A stretch of 64,000 nucleotides of DNA from JAKAWQ01 sp035509315 (GTDB lineage: Bacteria; Pseudomonadota; Alphaproteobacteria; Acetobacterales; Acetobacteraceae), in contig DATJLS010000044.1 in NCBI GenBank assembly GCA_035509315.1, positions 1 to 64,000 on the forward strand. The letters run 5' to 3'. Below are positions 43,611-51,945 of the stretch, piece by piece. Below the pieces are notes generated by a model. That model did not search any database and was not told where the DNA came from. It saw only the letters and a program-made list of their open reading frames with translations. Position 1 is the first letter of the stretch. Each line of letters opens with the position of its first letter. Made by a program: the position numbers and the translations under genes.

Positions 43611-44635
43611 CCGGATTGCGGCGATTTGGGTGGGAGCTCCTGTTGGCACTCTTTATCCTGATCGCTGGAACCACCGCCAGCCTGCTTTCCCGCTATTACC
43701 TCTCTTTTGGCCAGATCACCTACTCGCTCCAGCAGTCGATCGCCGTCATCGGTACTATCGCTGCCGGCCTCGTTCCGGTGATCATCGTCGGGGAAATCGA
43801 TATTTCTCAAGCGGCGATGCTCGCGTTCGGGAACATTCTGTTTGCATTTTGCTCGGCAGGTCACCTTCCGCTGGTGGTCGCACTCCCGGCGGTCGTGGTC
43901 ATGTGTACCGCGATGGGTATCCTGAATGGTGTTCTCGTGACCGCCTTCGCCCTGCCGTCTCTTGCCGTGACATTAGGGACGATGGAGGCCTATCGCGCAT
44001 TGGCGCTGCTGGTCGGGGGGCATGGCGAATACGCATCCTTCGGCGCGGCCTATGTCTGGCTGGGCTCTGCAACCATCGCCGGATCGATTCCCGTATCGCT
44101 CCTGTTCCTGATCGTGATCTTCGCGGCTTTCACGTTCCTTCTGCACGGCACCGTGTTTGGCCGGCTGGCCTTTGCCGTCGGCAATAACGCCAAGGCCACG
44201 GCAATGTCCGGCGTTCGCGTTGGCTTGGTCAAAATCATCGCATTCGCCATAGCGGGTGGCATGGCTGGTGTCGGCTCATTGATCTATATCGGGCAGTACC
44301 AGTCGGCGCGCGCCGACAACGCCAACGATATTCTGTTGCTGATCGTTACAGCGGTCGTTCTTGGCGGTATCGATATTTTCGGCGGGCGGGGCAACGTGCC
44401 GGGAGTCCTGCTATCGCTCCTTCTGCTGGGGACCGTGGAGAACGGCATGGGCCTCGCCAACGTGCCCGGCCCGGTGCAAACCCTGGTGGTCGGAACGATC
44501 CTCGTCGTCAGCGTCCTTGTCCCCTTGCTGCTCCGGCTGGCCCATCGTACCGCCGCGCGGGCACGCCGGCCCCCGTCTTTCCTGCAACCGGCAACGCACC
44601 CACCATGGGGAGGAATCAATGACCAAGGAAGGTAA
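43607..44635 (+). CDS. Sugar ABC importer permease B (importer 2, GTG start)
   Basis: A 342-residue RbsC-type membrane protein, clearly different in sequence from permease A. The GTG at 43607 overlaps the preceding TGA (GTGA). Segments: VGEIDISQAAMLAFGN, AVGNNAKATAMSGVRV and a membrane-rich body. Its end overlaps the binding-protein gene by 17 bases. It probably pairs with permease A. The combination of ATPase, two permeases and a binding protein is reminiscent of rhamnose-type importers. Confidence 0.88.
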   Translation: MTGLRRFGWELLLALFILIAGTTASLLSRYYLSFGQITYSLQQSIAVIGTIAAGLVPVIIVGEIDISQAAMLAFGNILFAFCSAGHLPLVVALPAVVVMCTAMGILNGVLVTAFALPSLAVTLGTMEAYRALALLVGGHGEYASFGAAYVWLGSATIAGSIPVSLLFLIVIFAAFTFLLHGTVFGRLAFAVGNNAKATAMSGVRVGLVKIIAFAIAGGMAGVGSLIYIGQYQSARADNANDILLLIVTAVVLGGIDIFGGRGNVPGVLLSLLLLGTVENGMGLANVPGPVQTLVVGTILVVSVLVPLLLRLAHRTAARARRPPSFLQPATHPPWGGINDQGR

Positions 44636-45725
44636 AGAGAATTGCTGCGCCTGGACGAAGGCACTGAGTGAAGGGCGGCTCTCGCGTCGCAGCTGGCTTA
44701 GAGGCATGCTGGGCACCGGGGTGGCCCTGCCCGCGATCGCGACGATGCTGGCGGAGACAGGCGTGGCGATTGGCACGGCCGACGGAGCGCGCCCGTTGCG
44801 AATCTTCAACGTGCCAAAATTCACGGGCTTCGTCTATTTCGAGCTCGCCAAGGCGGGCGGCGCCAAAGCATGCGCCGAACTCGGAGCGCAACAGATCTAT
44901 ATCGGCACGACCACCGCCGATGTCGAAGGACAGGTGCAGGTCCTCCAGAACATCCTGCCTCAGCGGCCCGACGGAATCGTGATCGCCGCCCTCGACCTCA
45001 ACGCCCCTGTGCCGGTGCTGCGGCGGGCGCGCAGCCAGGGAACGGTCGTGGTCACCTTCGATGCCGACGTGGCTTCCGCCGGGCGCGACCTATTCGTGAA
45101 CATGGCGCCGTTCGAGATCCAGGCCAAGGCTATGCTGGAGTCGGCCCTTGCGAACGCGCCGGATGGGGGCCAATCGATCTGGATCGCACCGACACCCACG
45201 GTTGCGAATTTCATTTCGCAGAAAAAGGCGCTCGACCAGCTGATCGCAACCGTCCCGCGCTATCGGAGCATCCGCTTCATCGATACGCTCTATGCCAACG
45301 ACGATCCAGAAAAGAGCTACGCAGTGGGGAGCTCTGCGATGCAGGCGCATCCCGAACTGAAGCTCTTCATCAGCGGATCCGGGATCAGCAACCCCGCGAT
45401 CAACAAGGCGATCCAAGACACTGGTCGCACGGGCAAGGTCTTTTCCACCGGCTTTGCGCTGCCAAGCACGATGACGACATTTTTGGAAAACGGCACCTGC
45501 AAGGAGTTTGCGCTATGGAGCCCATACCAATACGGCTACATGGCGACATATTGCGCGATCCTGCTGAAGTCGGGCAAATTGGCCGCGAAACCCGGAACCA
45601 AGGTCGACGTCCCGACGATCGGGGAAAGGACGATCGGCTCCGGGGCAGTAACGGATCTCGACCAGATGGTCTTCTTCACCAAAGGACATGAGGACTTCAA
45701 CGACGCTATCCCCATGAAGTCATAG
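44619..45725 (+). CDS. Sugar ABC importer binding protein with probable Tat signal (importer 2)
   Basis: A 368-residue protein. The ATG at 44619 has GGGGAGG 6 bases upstream. The N-terminus shows a twin-arginine motif SRRSWLRG followed by a moderately hydrophobic stretch (GVALPAIATML), so export by Tat in folded form is likely, which is less usual for sugar binding proteins. The mature part is a type 1 periplasmic binding fold of the rhamnose/autoinducer-2 kind (GTTTADVEGQVQVLQNIL, VVTFDADV). It is the last gene of the importer 2 operon. Its 3' end is overlapped on the other strand by a trbM-like reading frame. Confidence 0.85.
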   Translation: MTKEGKENCCAWTKALSEGRLSRRSWLRGMLGTGVALPAIATMLAETGVAIGTADGARPLRIFNVPKFTGFVYFELAKAGGAKACAELGAQQIYIGTTTADVEGQVQVLQNILPQRPDGIVIAALDLNAPVPVLRRARSQGTVVVTFDADVASAGRDLFVNMAPFEIQAKAMLESALANAPDGGQSIWIAPTPTVANFISQKKALDQLIATVPRYRSIRFIDTLYANDDPEKSYAVGSSAMQAHPELKLFISGSGISNPAINKAIQDTGRTGKVFSTGFALPSTMTTFLENGTCKEFALWSPYQYGYMATYCAILLKSGKLAAKPGTKVDVPTIGERTIGSGAVTDLDQMVFFTKGHEDFNDAIPMKS

Positions 45726-46480
45726 AGCGATGTGCGTTCGCGTGGACTCACGTAAGCCGCTCTCGGTATTTGTTTAGCGAGCATCTTCACGCGGTCACCC
45801 GATTCCGTCTGATTGCGATCTGCTCTAGCATCCGAAACAATGGGAAACCTGACGTTCGGAACGTTGGGTGGCAGACCACCTGAGTTCGGCCAGTCACCAC
45901 CGTTACCTCCCAAGATGCCGGCGCCGTCCGTCCGTGCAAGATAAGCTGCGATCGCCTGATCCTCGGCCGCGCTGATTTGATCTTGCGTCACGGGCGGTGC
46001 AGTCGATGCGGTTTCGGTAGCAAAATTGCGGCAGGACGCGTCGGCGTAGATCGTGATCCCGCCCTCTCCCCGCGCACCGATCTTCAACTGATGCATATAG
46101 GGTAGCAAGGTGGGCAGGAAGGACGCCACGAGCTGGACGGTCTGGTCGGTCTGTGCATCCGCGTAGGGGAATGGCTTTACGCAAGCGTCGTTCATGGTGA
46201 TTGTGCTCTGCGGGCATAGCCAAATCTCTTGCGTCGTTTCGACTGTTGGCCCGGCATCCGGGCGCTGCGGGAAGCCATGCCCGGGCACGGACATCCATCG
46301 CCAGAATTTCTCCGTTGAAGGCTCGCACTCGGAAAACTGGGTTGCTCCCCCCGGATTGGACATGCACAAGATTGCCTGGCAGGCCCAGTCGTCGGACGTG
46401 TCAGCTTCGACCTTGTGAGCGAGAAGTGAGGCCGCGCCCGTCGCCGCAATCGCGATGACGGCTGCTCGTAAAATATCCAT
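45536..46480 (-). CDS. TrbM/KikA-like conjugal transfer protein with aberrant C-terminus
   Basis: The ATG at 46480 has GGAG 5 bases upstream and begins a signal peptide (ILRAAVIAIAATGAASLLA). The mature start has the TrbM pattern: WACQAILCMSNPGG, then ECEPSTEKFW and a Cys-rich middle. TrbM-family proteins are periplasmic parts of conjugation gene sets, usually around 200-250 residues. Here the frame stays open for 314 residues, and its last 63 codons lie antisense to the end of the importer 2 binding-protein gene. The natural 3' end was therefore probably lost by rearrangement. No other conjugation gene is adjacent, so it is likely a remnant. Confidence 0.6.
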   Translation of the reverse strand: MDILRAAVIAIAATGAASLLAHKVEADTSDDWACQAILCMSNPGGATQFSECEPSTEKFWRWMSVPGHGFPQRPDAGPTVETTQEIWLCPQSTITMNDACVKPFPYADAQTDQTVQLVASFLPTLLPYMHQLKIGARGEGGITIYADASCRNFATETASTAPPVTQDQISAAEDQAIAAYLARTDGAGILGGNGGDWPNSGGLPPNVPNVRFPIVSDARADRNQTESGDRVKMLAKQIPRAAYVSPRERTSLYDFMGIASLKSSCPLVKKTIWSRSVTAPEPIVLSPIVGTSTLVPGFAANLPDFSRIAQYVAM

Positions 46481-46575
46481 TGGTTCTCCACGCGGCTTTT
46501 CTCTGCCAGGCGAACGGATCATGATTGAGGATCTATGAACCAAAGGCGGGCGGAGAATCCGGGCCGGGCCGTCTC

Positions 46576-47589
46576 TCAGCCGTTGCGGAAGGCGTAGGCG
46601 TATCCGTTGAGTGCCGGCGCGCCGCCGAGATGAGCGTAAAGGATTTTCGAGCCCTCCGGGAAATAGCCCCTTTTCACGAGGTCGATCATGCCCTGCATCG
46701 ATTTCCCCTCATACACCGGATCGGTGATCATCCCCTCGAGCCGGGCAGCGAGGCGAATCGCCGCCTTCGTCTCTTCCGATGGCACGCCGTAGGCAGGATG
46801 GGCATAATCCTCGATCAGCACGACATGGTCCTCGACGATCTCCTGCCCCAGCTCCACCAGGATGGCGGTGTTGCGCGCGATCTCCAACACCTGGGCTTTT
46901 GTCCGCGCGGGCGTGAAGGAGGCATCGATCCCGATCACCCTGCGCGCGCGCCCGTCGGCCGCGAAACCGACCAGCATACCGGCATGGGTGGAGCCGGTGA
47001 CGGTGCAGACCACGATGTAGTCGAAGGCGAAGCCAAGTTCCTTCTCCTGCGAACGCACCTCTTCGGCGAAGCCGACATAGCCCAGCCCGCCGAATTTATG
47101 GACCGAGGCACCGGCCGGGATCGGATAGGGCTTACCGCCTTTGGCTCTCACCTCCTCGATCGCACGGCGCCAGGATTCGCGGATGCCGATGTCGAAGCCT
47201 TCGTCCACCAGACGAACATCGGCGCCCATAACGCGGCTCAGCAGGATATTGCCCACTCGGTCGTAGACCGCATCCTCGTGCGGGACCCAGCTTTCCTGCA
47301 CGAGATGGCACTTCATGCCGATCTTGGCCGCAACGGCGGCGACCATACGGGTGTGGTTCGATTGAACGCCGCCAATGGAAACCAGCGTATCGGCGTTGGA
47401 GGCGATCGCATCGGGAATGATGTATTCGAGCTTGCGGAGCTTGTTGCCGCCGAAGGCGAGGCCGGAATTGCAATCCTCCCGCTTTGCGTAGAGCTCCACC
47501 TTACCGCCGAGATGCGCGGAGAGTCGCTCCAGCTTCTCGATATGGGTGGGACCGAAGGTGAGGGGGTAGCGAGGGAATTTTTCCAGCAT
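46576..47589 (-). CDS. acdS: 1-aminocyclopropane-1-carboxylate (ACC) deaminase
   Basis: A 337-residue PLP enzyme that cleaves ACC, the plant ethylene precursor, to 2-oxobutyrate and ammonia. Lys50 (FGGNKLRKLE) is the PLP lysine and Ser77 (VQSNHT) the base-site serine. The two residues that separate true ACC deaminase from D-cysteine desulfhydrase are both of the deaminase type: Glu294 (VYEGKS) and Leu321 (AHLGG), equivalent to Glu295 and Leu322 of the Pseudomonas enzyme. The length matches the family. It is divergent from an Lrp-type regulator, the standard acdS/acdR layout. A plant- or rhizosphere-associated lifestyle is suggested. Confidence 0.93.
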   Translation of the reverse strand: MLEKFPRYPLTFGPTHIEKLERLSAHLGGKVELYAKREDCNSGLAFGGNKLRKLEYIIPDAIASNADTLVSIGGVQSNHTRMVAAVAAKIGMKCHLVQESWVPHEDAVYDRVGNILLSRVMGADVRLVDEGFDIGIRESWRRAIEEVRAKGGKPYPIPAGASVHKFGGLGYVGFAEEVRSQEKELGFAFDYIVVCTVTGSTHAGMLVGFAADGRARRVIGIDASFTPARTKAQVLEIARNTAILVELGQEIVEDHVVLIEDYAHPAYGVPSEETKAAIRLAARLEGMITDPVYEGKSMQGMIDLVKRGYFPEGSKILYAHLGGAPALNGYAYAFRNG

Positions 47590-47734
47590 GGCCGGGGTTC
47601 CGGGATGGAGGTGGAGATAGCGAAGCCTAACCCGAGGCGGGGTGGAATGTACTCTCGATTTTCATCTCGTTTCTGGTCGATACTCGCGGACGACGACCAT
47701 TGATTTCATGATCCTTCCGCAGAGGGACCCATCG
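47590..47734. promoter_or_regulatory. Divergent acdS/acdR control region
   Basis: This 145-base gap between the two divergent start codons must contain both promoters and the AcdR site. I see no unambiguous -35/-10 pair or Lrp box by eye. Confidence 0.5.
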
Positions 47735-48214
47735 ATGAACGCTCCTTCCGTTCAATCCGGGCTTGACCGGATCGATCTGCGGATTCTCCGTCTGCTCCAG
47801 ACCAATGGTCGACTGAGCAATGCCGAGCTGGCGCAGGCGGTCTCGGTCAGTCCCGCGACCTGCCATCGCCGTACCCAGCGCCTCTTCGCCGAAGGCTATG
47901 TCAGTGGCGTACGGGCGATCATCGCGCCGGGGAAGGTAAGGAAGGGAGCGCTGGTGATTGTGGGAGTAGTGCTGGACCGGTCCACCCCCGAGAGCTTCGC
48001 AGCGTTCGAGCGGGCGGTGGCCGGACTGGATGTTGTTCTGGATTGCCACCTGGTAGCCGGAGATTTCGACTATTTCCTGAAGATCCGGGTGGGAGACATG
48101 GAGGATTTCAACCGCATTCACGGGGAGCGGCTAATCGCGCTGCCAGGCGTGCGGCAGACGCGAACCTTCTTCGTGATGAAGGAGGTGGCGGACAATCGGG
48201 AGTTGGCGTTTTGA
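47735..48214 (+). CDS. acdR: Lrp/AsnC-family regulator of ACC deaminase
   Basis: A 159-residue protein. The ATG at 47735 has AGAGGG 8 bases upstream; an in-frame ATG 24 bases earlier is possible. An N-terminal helix-turn-helix (LDRIDLRILRLLQTNGRLSN in parts, ATCHRRTQRL) is followed by the C-terminal RAM ligand-binding domain (VLDCHLVAGDFDYFLKI). It is divergent from acdS, where AcdR normally activates transcription in response to ACC. The symbol is assigned from this context plus family. Confidence 0.85.
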   Translation: MNAPSVQSGLDRIDLRILRLLQTNGRLSNAELAQAVSVSPATCHRRTQRLFAEGYVSGVRAIIAPGKVRKGALVIVGVVLDRSTPESFAAFERAVAGLDVVLDCHLVAGDFDYFLKIRVGDMEDFNRIHGERLIALPGVRQTRTFFVMKEVADNRELAF

Positions 48215-48620
48215 GGGGGAACGTGACCGCTCTAGGCCTCGACGCACGATTTGTTGCGAATTGCACGCCGGGCAGAGACGACAAGAAAGTCAAGGCCATT
48301 CACAAATTTTCGTTTTTTGAGTGAGGTTGCCTCCTCATACATTCCCTGAGGCGGTCTAGACTCTCAACAACCTGCTCCAAAATCGCGCTATAAAGCGTTT
48401 GGCGTCTGGATTTGCTGCAAATGGCGGAGAAGCCGCTTCCCGCCGATCGCGAACCTCGAAGGCAAGTACCACCGGCAGCTCCTGTGCCCGACTGAATTCA
48501 TGCTTTCGCCAAGGCCGGATACTCCCGGCGGACTTGCCCAAGCGGACATGCCAGCAATCGCGTCGGCGTTGTCAAGTTGGTGAGCATCTGGGGCAGTTTG
48601 GTCCGTGCTCGACTTGGATG
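48215..48620. other. No gene recognised
   Basis: About 400 bases after acdR with broken short reading frames on both strands. It leads into an old insertion sequence and is probably debris; no motif, RNA gene or clear terminator is seen. Confidence 0.4.
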
Positions 48621-49310
48621 CTACACAATGCCTTCGACGCGAGTGACATCTGGCCACATGCGGAAGGCGGCGTTGCAAACGGCACGATATGCGTCAGCGG
48701 TAAGGTGATGGCGACGAAGCTGGAAGAGATTATGGATGCGGCTATGGGCGGACAGAAAGCGCTATGCATGGCGGGCTCACTCGAATCTTTGCGTCTGCCG
48801 TTCTCGTCGTCGCGTCGGCTGGTGTGGGGCCTCGGCCCGATTGTTCAAGTCGCGACTTTGTCGGTGTTCCACGTCAGGCATGACTTCACGCTTCGCCGCG
48901 GCATAGCTCCGCGGTGTGTCCGCTATCATCGCACGCGGGGCATATCGCGGCTCTGTCGGAAGCTTATGAAGGAACCGCTTGGCCGCCTTGGCGCTCCGCT
49001 CACTCTGCACAAGGACGTCAAGCACGTGGCCATTCTGGTCAATGGCCCGTCAGAGATAGTGCAGCCTACCTTGGATGCGAATAAACACCTCATTCAGATG
49101 CCGCTTGTCGCCGGGTCTGGGGCGACGGCGCTTCAGCGAAGAGGCGAACATCCGACCAAAGCGGACGCTCCACTCACGGATGTTTTCATAGCTGACGATA
49201 ATGCCACGTTCGGCCAAGATCCGCTCGACATCGCGGAGGCTCAGGCCGAAGCAGTGATAAAGCCAAACGGCATGCTGGATGATCTCGCCAGGAAAGCGGC
49301 GGCTCCTCAT
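48621..49310 (-). pseudogene. IS6-family transposase, decayed
   Basis: Read on the minus strand from MRSRRFPGEIIQHAV at 49310, the IS6/IS26-type transposase is recognisable for its whole length: SLRDVERILAERGI, YENIREWSVRFG, the DDE core, HRQSRDLNNRAE and RRRERQTQRF, ending at a TAG at 48621. It is interrupted by TGA for the expected Trp in HYLWRA (about 49050), a TGA after QRFE (about 48777) and a TAG in ARHAQRF. The first catalytic Asp is Asn (LNEVFI). No terminal inverted repeats were found by eye. It separates the acdS/acdR pair from the decayed regulator/SDR remnant. Confidence 0.8.
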
Positions 49311-49399
49311 CGGGCGCTGCAGCCGCTCCCAAGTCGACGCTGCAGGCCTGGATTCGCGGAGCGGAAAACCTCTGGCCCGGCACGCCGCCAACGGGAGGT

Positions 49400-49655
49400 C
49401 AGTTTCTGGTTTCAACAGGCCGTCCAGTACTGCGGCTTGGCGGTCGGCTCAAACGGGGCGACTGATCTCCCGCTGGCGGCCCGACCGCCGCGATCTCCAT
49501 CCGGCGCGTCAGCCGTTGCATCCGCTTGCGGTTCACGGGCTCGCCACCAGCCCATAGCAGCACCGCCATCCGGCGCGAGCGCAGAAACGGCCAGCACAGG
49601 AACAGTTCGTCGATCCGCCGCATCAGCGCCAACTTGCTGTCGTTCGCTGGCCGCG
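49400..49655 (-). pseudogene. IS3-family transposase (OrfB) N-terminal fragment
   Basis: Minus-strand reading contains SKLALMRRIDELFLCWPF, then GSR-like RSRRM and VNRKRMQRLTRRMEI, the start of the IS3 OrfB (IINDPYFAG-like) region before the DDE core. Both ends are missing: it is fused to the broken SDR gene upstream and runs into the IS6 remnant downstream. Confidence 0.65.
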
Positions 49656-49674
49656 GCCGCCATCCCCGGCCGGT

Positions 49675-50086
49675 CGATTTCAGGGCAGGATAGGCTTCCT
49701 GGCAGATTGCCCAGACCGGATAGAAATCCAGGCCGAAGCAGCGCGCGGTGTCGGCTTCGCTGCTCCCGAGAACCCCATGGAAGAAGTTGGCCCCTGCGTT
49801 GTTCACAACACCGTCGAGGCCGCCGAGCGATCTCGATCGCCTGACACACGAAGGGCCGCATCTCCGCAAGGTCGGTCAGATCGAAGGCGCGAAGGAAAAT
49901 GCGGCGTCCGTTCTCGCGGACGGCTTCCTCGATCTCCTGCCCGGCATCCGCATCGAGTCCGCAGATGGTGAGGTCGGCTCCCGCGGACGCGGCTGCCAAC
50001 GCCGCAGCCCCACCGATGCCACTTGTGGCACCGGCGACGAGCACGCGCCGTCCCGCAAGCGCACTGCTCATGTCGATGACCGACAT
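49675..50086 (-). pseudogene. SDR dehydrogenase, frameshifted and truncated
   Basis: From ATG 50086 the frame reads MSVIDMSSALAGRRVLVAGATSGIG, with the intact NAD(P)-binding motif, to about 49825. There it must shift frame to continue as LDGVVNNAGANFFHG and on to about 49675, where IS3-family sequence takes over. The YxxxK catalytic region is gone, so it cannot be functional. Its ATG overlaps the stop of the collapsed regulator upstream (ATGA), the same regulator-SDR order as the intact pair at 34173-35624. Confidence 0.75.
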
Positions 50087-50519
50087 CACGATGCCCCAAT
50101 GGGGCGATGGAGGCCGGTCTCGAACTGCGCGATGCGCGCGGCCATCGCCGACCGCGCTGTGTCGGGCTGCCCAGGAGCAACGCGCAGGAGGACGCGCGGT
50201 GGCCCAAAGAGAGGCAAGAGTGCGTTCTCGCAACGAACGGATGCGTCGCGATGACTGGTAGGCAAGCGGGCTGAACAGAGAACCGCCGCGAGCGAACGCA
50301 ACGCTTCAACATCAGTCGCACGATGATGCGTGAAGCGATGCGCGAGCCCGTCTTCCTTCGGCAGATGCTCGTCCGGGAGGAACTGTCCATAACGAGGCCA
50401 CGCACCACTTGGCGTACGGCGTCGCTCAGCAGCGAATTGGACTTGATTGGAACGAAGTCTGTGATGCCGCGCTGCGGGAGGAGAGGGGCTGGAAGAGTTG
50501 ACGGTCGGAAAGAAGTCAT
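50086..50519 (-). pseudogene. FadR-subfamily GntR regulator, frameshifted with internal deletion
   Basis: From an ATG at 50519 one frame gives SNSLLSDAVRQVVRGLVMD. Shifting frame near 50390 gives LPDEHLPKEDGLAHRF and HHRATDVEALRSLAA, which aligns with the GntR winged-helix pattern (LPSExxLAxxFGVSRxTVREALRxL). The frame then jumps to a typical FCD-domain end (DTARSAMAARIAQFETGL) and stops at 50086. Most of the ligand domain is missing. It would have been the divergent regulator of importer 3, whose promoter overlaps its start. Confidence 0.6.
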
Positions 50520-50527
50520 ATTATGAT
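50498..50527 (+). promoter_or_regulatory. Predicted promoter of importer 3
   Basis: TTGACG, an 18-base spacer, then TATGAT, 40 bases before the ATG at 50568 and with a strong GGGGGG ribosome site between. The surrounding A+T-rich patch contrasts with its neighbours. Confidence 0.5.
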
Positions 50528-50567
50528 TATACTTATCACGAGCATAAAGAAAAAGGGGGGAAACTGG

Positions 50568-51872
50568 ATGTTTGCGCGCGCAAAGCTCGCGGGGCTCGCC
50601 GCAGCCTTGTCCGGCGTTTTCATTACCGCCGCATGCCCCGCGCACGCTGCGGCCTGCAGTGGCAAATCCGTGCGGATCACGTTCGCGAATTGGGCCTCAG
50701 CCGAGGCCGCCACAGCCAAGGAAGTGAATGCCGCAATCGCTGCGTTCGAGCAGGCCAACCCCTGCGTGCGCATCGCCAGCATCGCCATCCCCTACAACAA
50801 TGTGGTGAGCCAGCTTACGGTGATGACCGTTGGCCATAACACGCCAGACGTCATGCAGCTTTCGAGCGGGATGCCGCAGCTCCTCGCCGCGCAGGGCGCG
50901 CTTGCCGATCTCTCCCACTATGCGAGCCAGGCGTTCCTGAACGATAACTATTCCGCCATGCTGCGCGATGGGCAGTTCGCAGGGCGCCAGGTCGCGTTGC
51001 CCTTTGCCCTGACCCCGCACGGTTTCTGGTTTAATAAGGCGTTGCTGGCCAAGGCGGGGCTCGACCCCGCGAGACCGCCTCAAACAATTGCCGCTCTGGA
51101 CCAGGCCATGGCCGCCATCAAGGCCAAGCTGCCGGGCATCTATCCCTTCGGGATCATGGACGACAAGGCACCCTACACAGTGGTGGTGATGTGGCCCTGG
51201 CTGCAAGCGTTCTGCAAAACCGTGCCGATGAGCGACAAGCATCTGGGGTGGACCCAGCCATGCGTCGAAAAGGCATTCTCCTGGTTCGCCATGCTCGCGA
51301 AGAAAGGATACACGCCGATCGGGAATGACATCAAGGACAATCGCCAGCTCTTTGCCACGGACAAGATGGTGTTCGAGGTGGACGGCCCTTACCTTCGCGG
51401 CATCATCAGCTCGATCAGCCCACAATATGCGCCCGATAGCGCGTTCGCCGATACTTTTGGAGCGGAGGCGATTCCCGCAGGCCCTGCCGGGCCGTCACGC
51501 ACGGCGATCGATATCCACCTGATTGCCATGAGCGCGCACAGCGCCGATCCTCAGGCCGCCTGGAAGTTCATTCATTTCATGATCGCGAACCCGGCCTCGG
51601 TGGGCGATTTCCTGATCCCACAGGGAACGATACCGCCGCTCAAGAGCTCGCAGGCAGCCTTCGCCAATCAGCTCGATCAGCCCTATCAGAAGGTTTGGGT
51701 TCAGAGCATCATCCCCGAGGCGGAGCCGATTCCCTACAATCCCAAATGGTATCGCGCGTCGAACGATATCATCGATGCGCTCCAAGGCGTGATGGACAAT
51801 GCTCCGGTCAAGGCGTCGCTTGACCGGCTGGAAGCAAGCCTCAAGCAGGTGTATCCGGACTTCCAACCGTGA
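50568..51872 (+). CDS. ABC importer binding protein, family 1 (importer 3)
   Basis: A 434-residue extracellular solute-binding protein of the MalE/UgpB kind, unrelated to the ribose-type proteins of the other importers. GGGGGG lies 7 bases before the ATG. There is a clear Sec signal (KLAGLAAALSGVFITAACPAHA, quoted in parts). The mature protein shows VRITFANWASAEA, TPDVMQLSSGMPQLLA and QAAWKFIHFMI, typical of the family. Likely ligands are oligosaccharides, glycosides or glycerol phosphates. It is the first gene of importer 3, followed by two permeases; no ATPase gene is in this operon. Confidence 0.88.
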   Translation: MFARAKLAGLAAALSGVFITAACPAHAAACSGKSVRITFANWASAEAATAKEVNAAIAAFEQANPCVRIASIAIPYNNVVSQLTVMTVGHNTPDVMQLSSGMPQLLAAQGALADLSHYASQAFLNDNYSAMLRDGQFAGRQVALPFALTPHGFWFNKALLAKAGLDPARPPQTIAALDQAMAAIKAKLPGIYPFGIMDDKAPYTVVVMWPWLQAFCKTVPMSDKHLGWTQPCVEKAFSWFAMLAKKGYTPIGNDIKDNRQLFATDKMVFEVDGPYLRGIISSISPQYAPDSAFADTFGAEAIPAGPAGPSRTAIDIHLIAMSAHSADPQAAWKFIHFMIANPASVGDFLIPQGTIPPLKSSQAAFANQLDQPYQKVWVQSIIPEAEPIPYNPKWYRASNDIIDALQGVMDNAPVKASLDRLEASLKQVYPDFQP

Positions 51873-51945
51873 TCGTCATTGCCGCCGGAAAAGGGCGCGC
51901 CGGCCGCGCGCAGCGGTCGGCGCGCCCCGGATAAGCGAGAGCGAG

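Noticed and set aside
46576..47589. D-cysteine desulfhydrase instead of ACC deaminase
   Set aside because: Glu294 and Leu321 match the ACC deaminase pair; desulfhydrases carry Thr/Ser there, and the divergent Lrp-type regulator also fits acdS.
48399..49844. Plus-strand frame of 481 codons
   Set aside because: It is the complement of the IS6 and IS3 transposase remnants, which are clearly recognisable on the minus strand.
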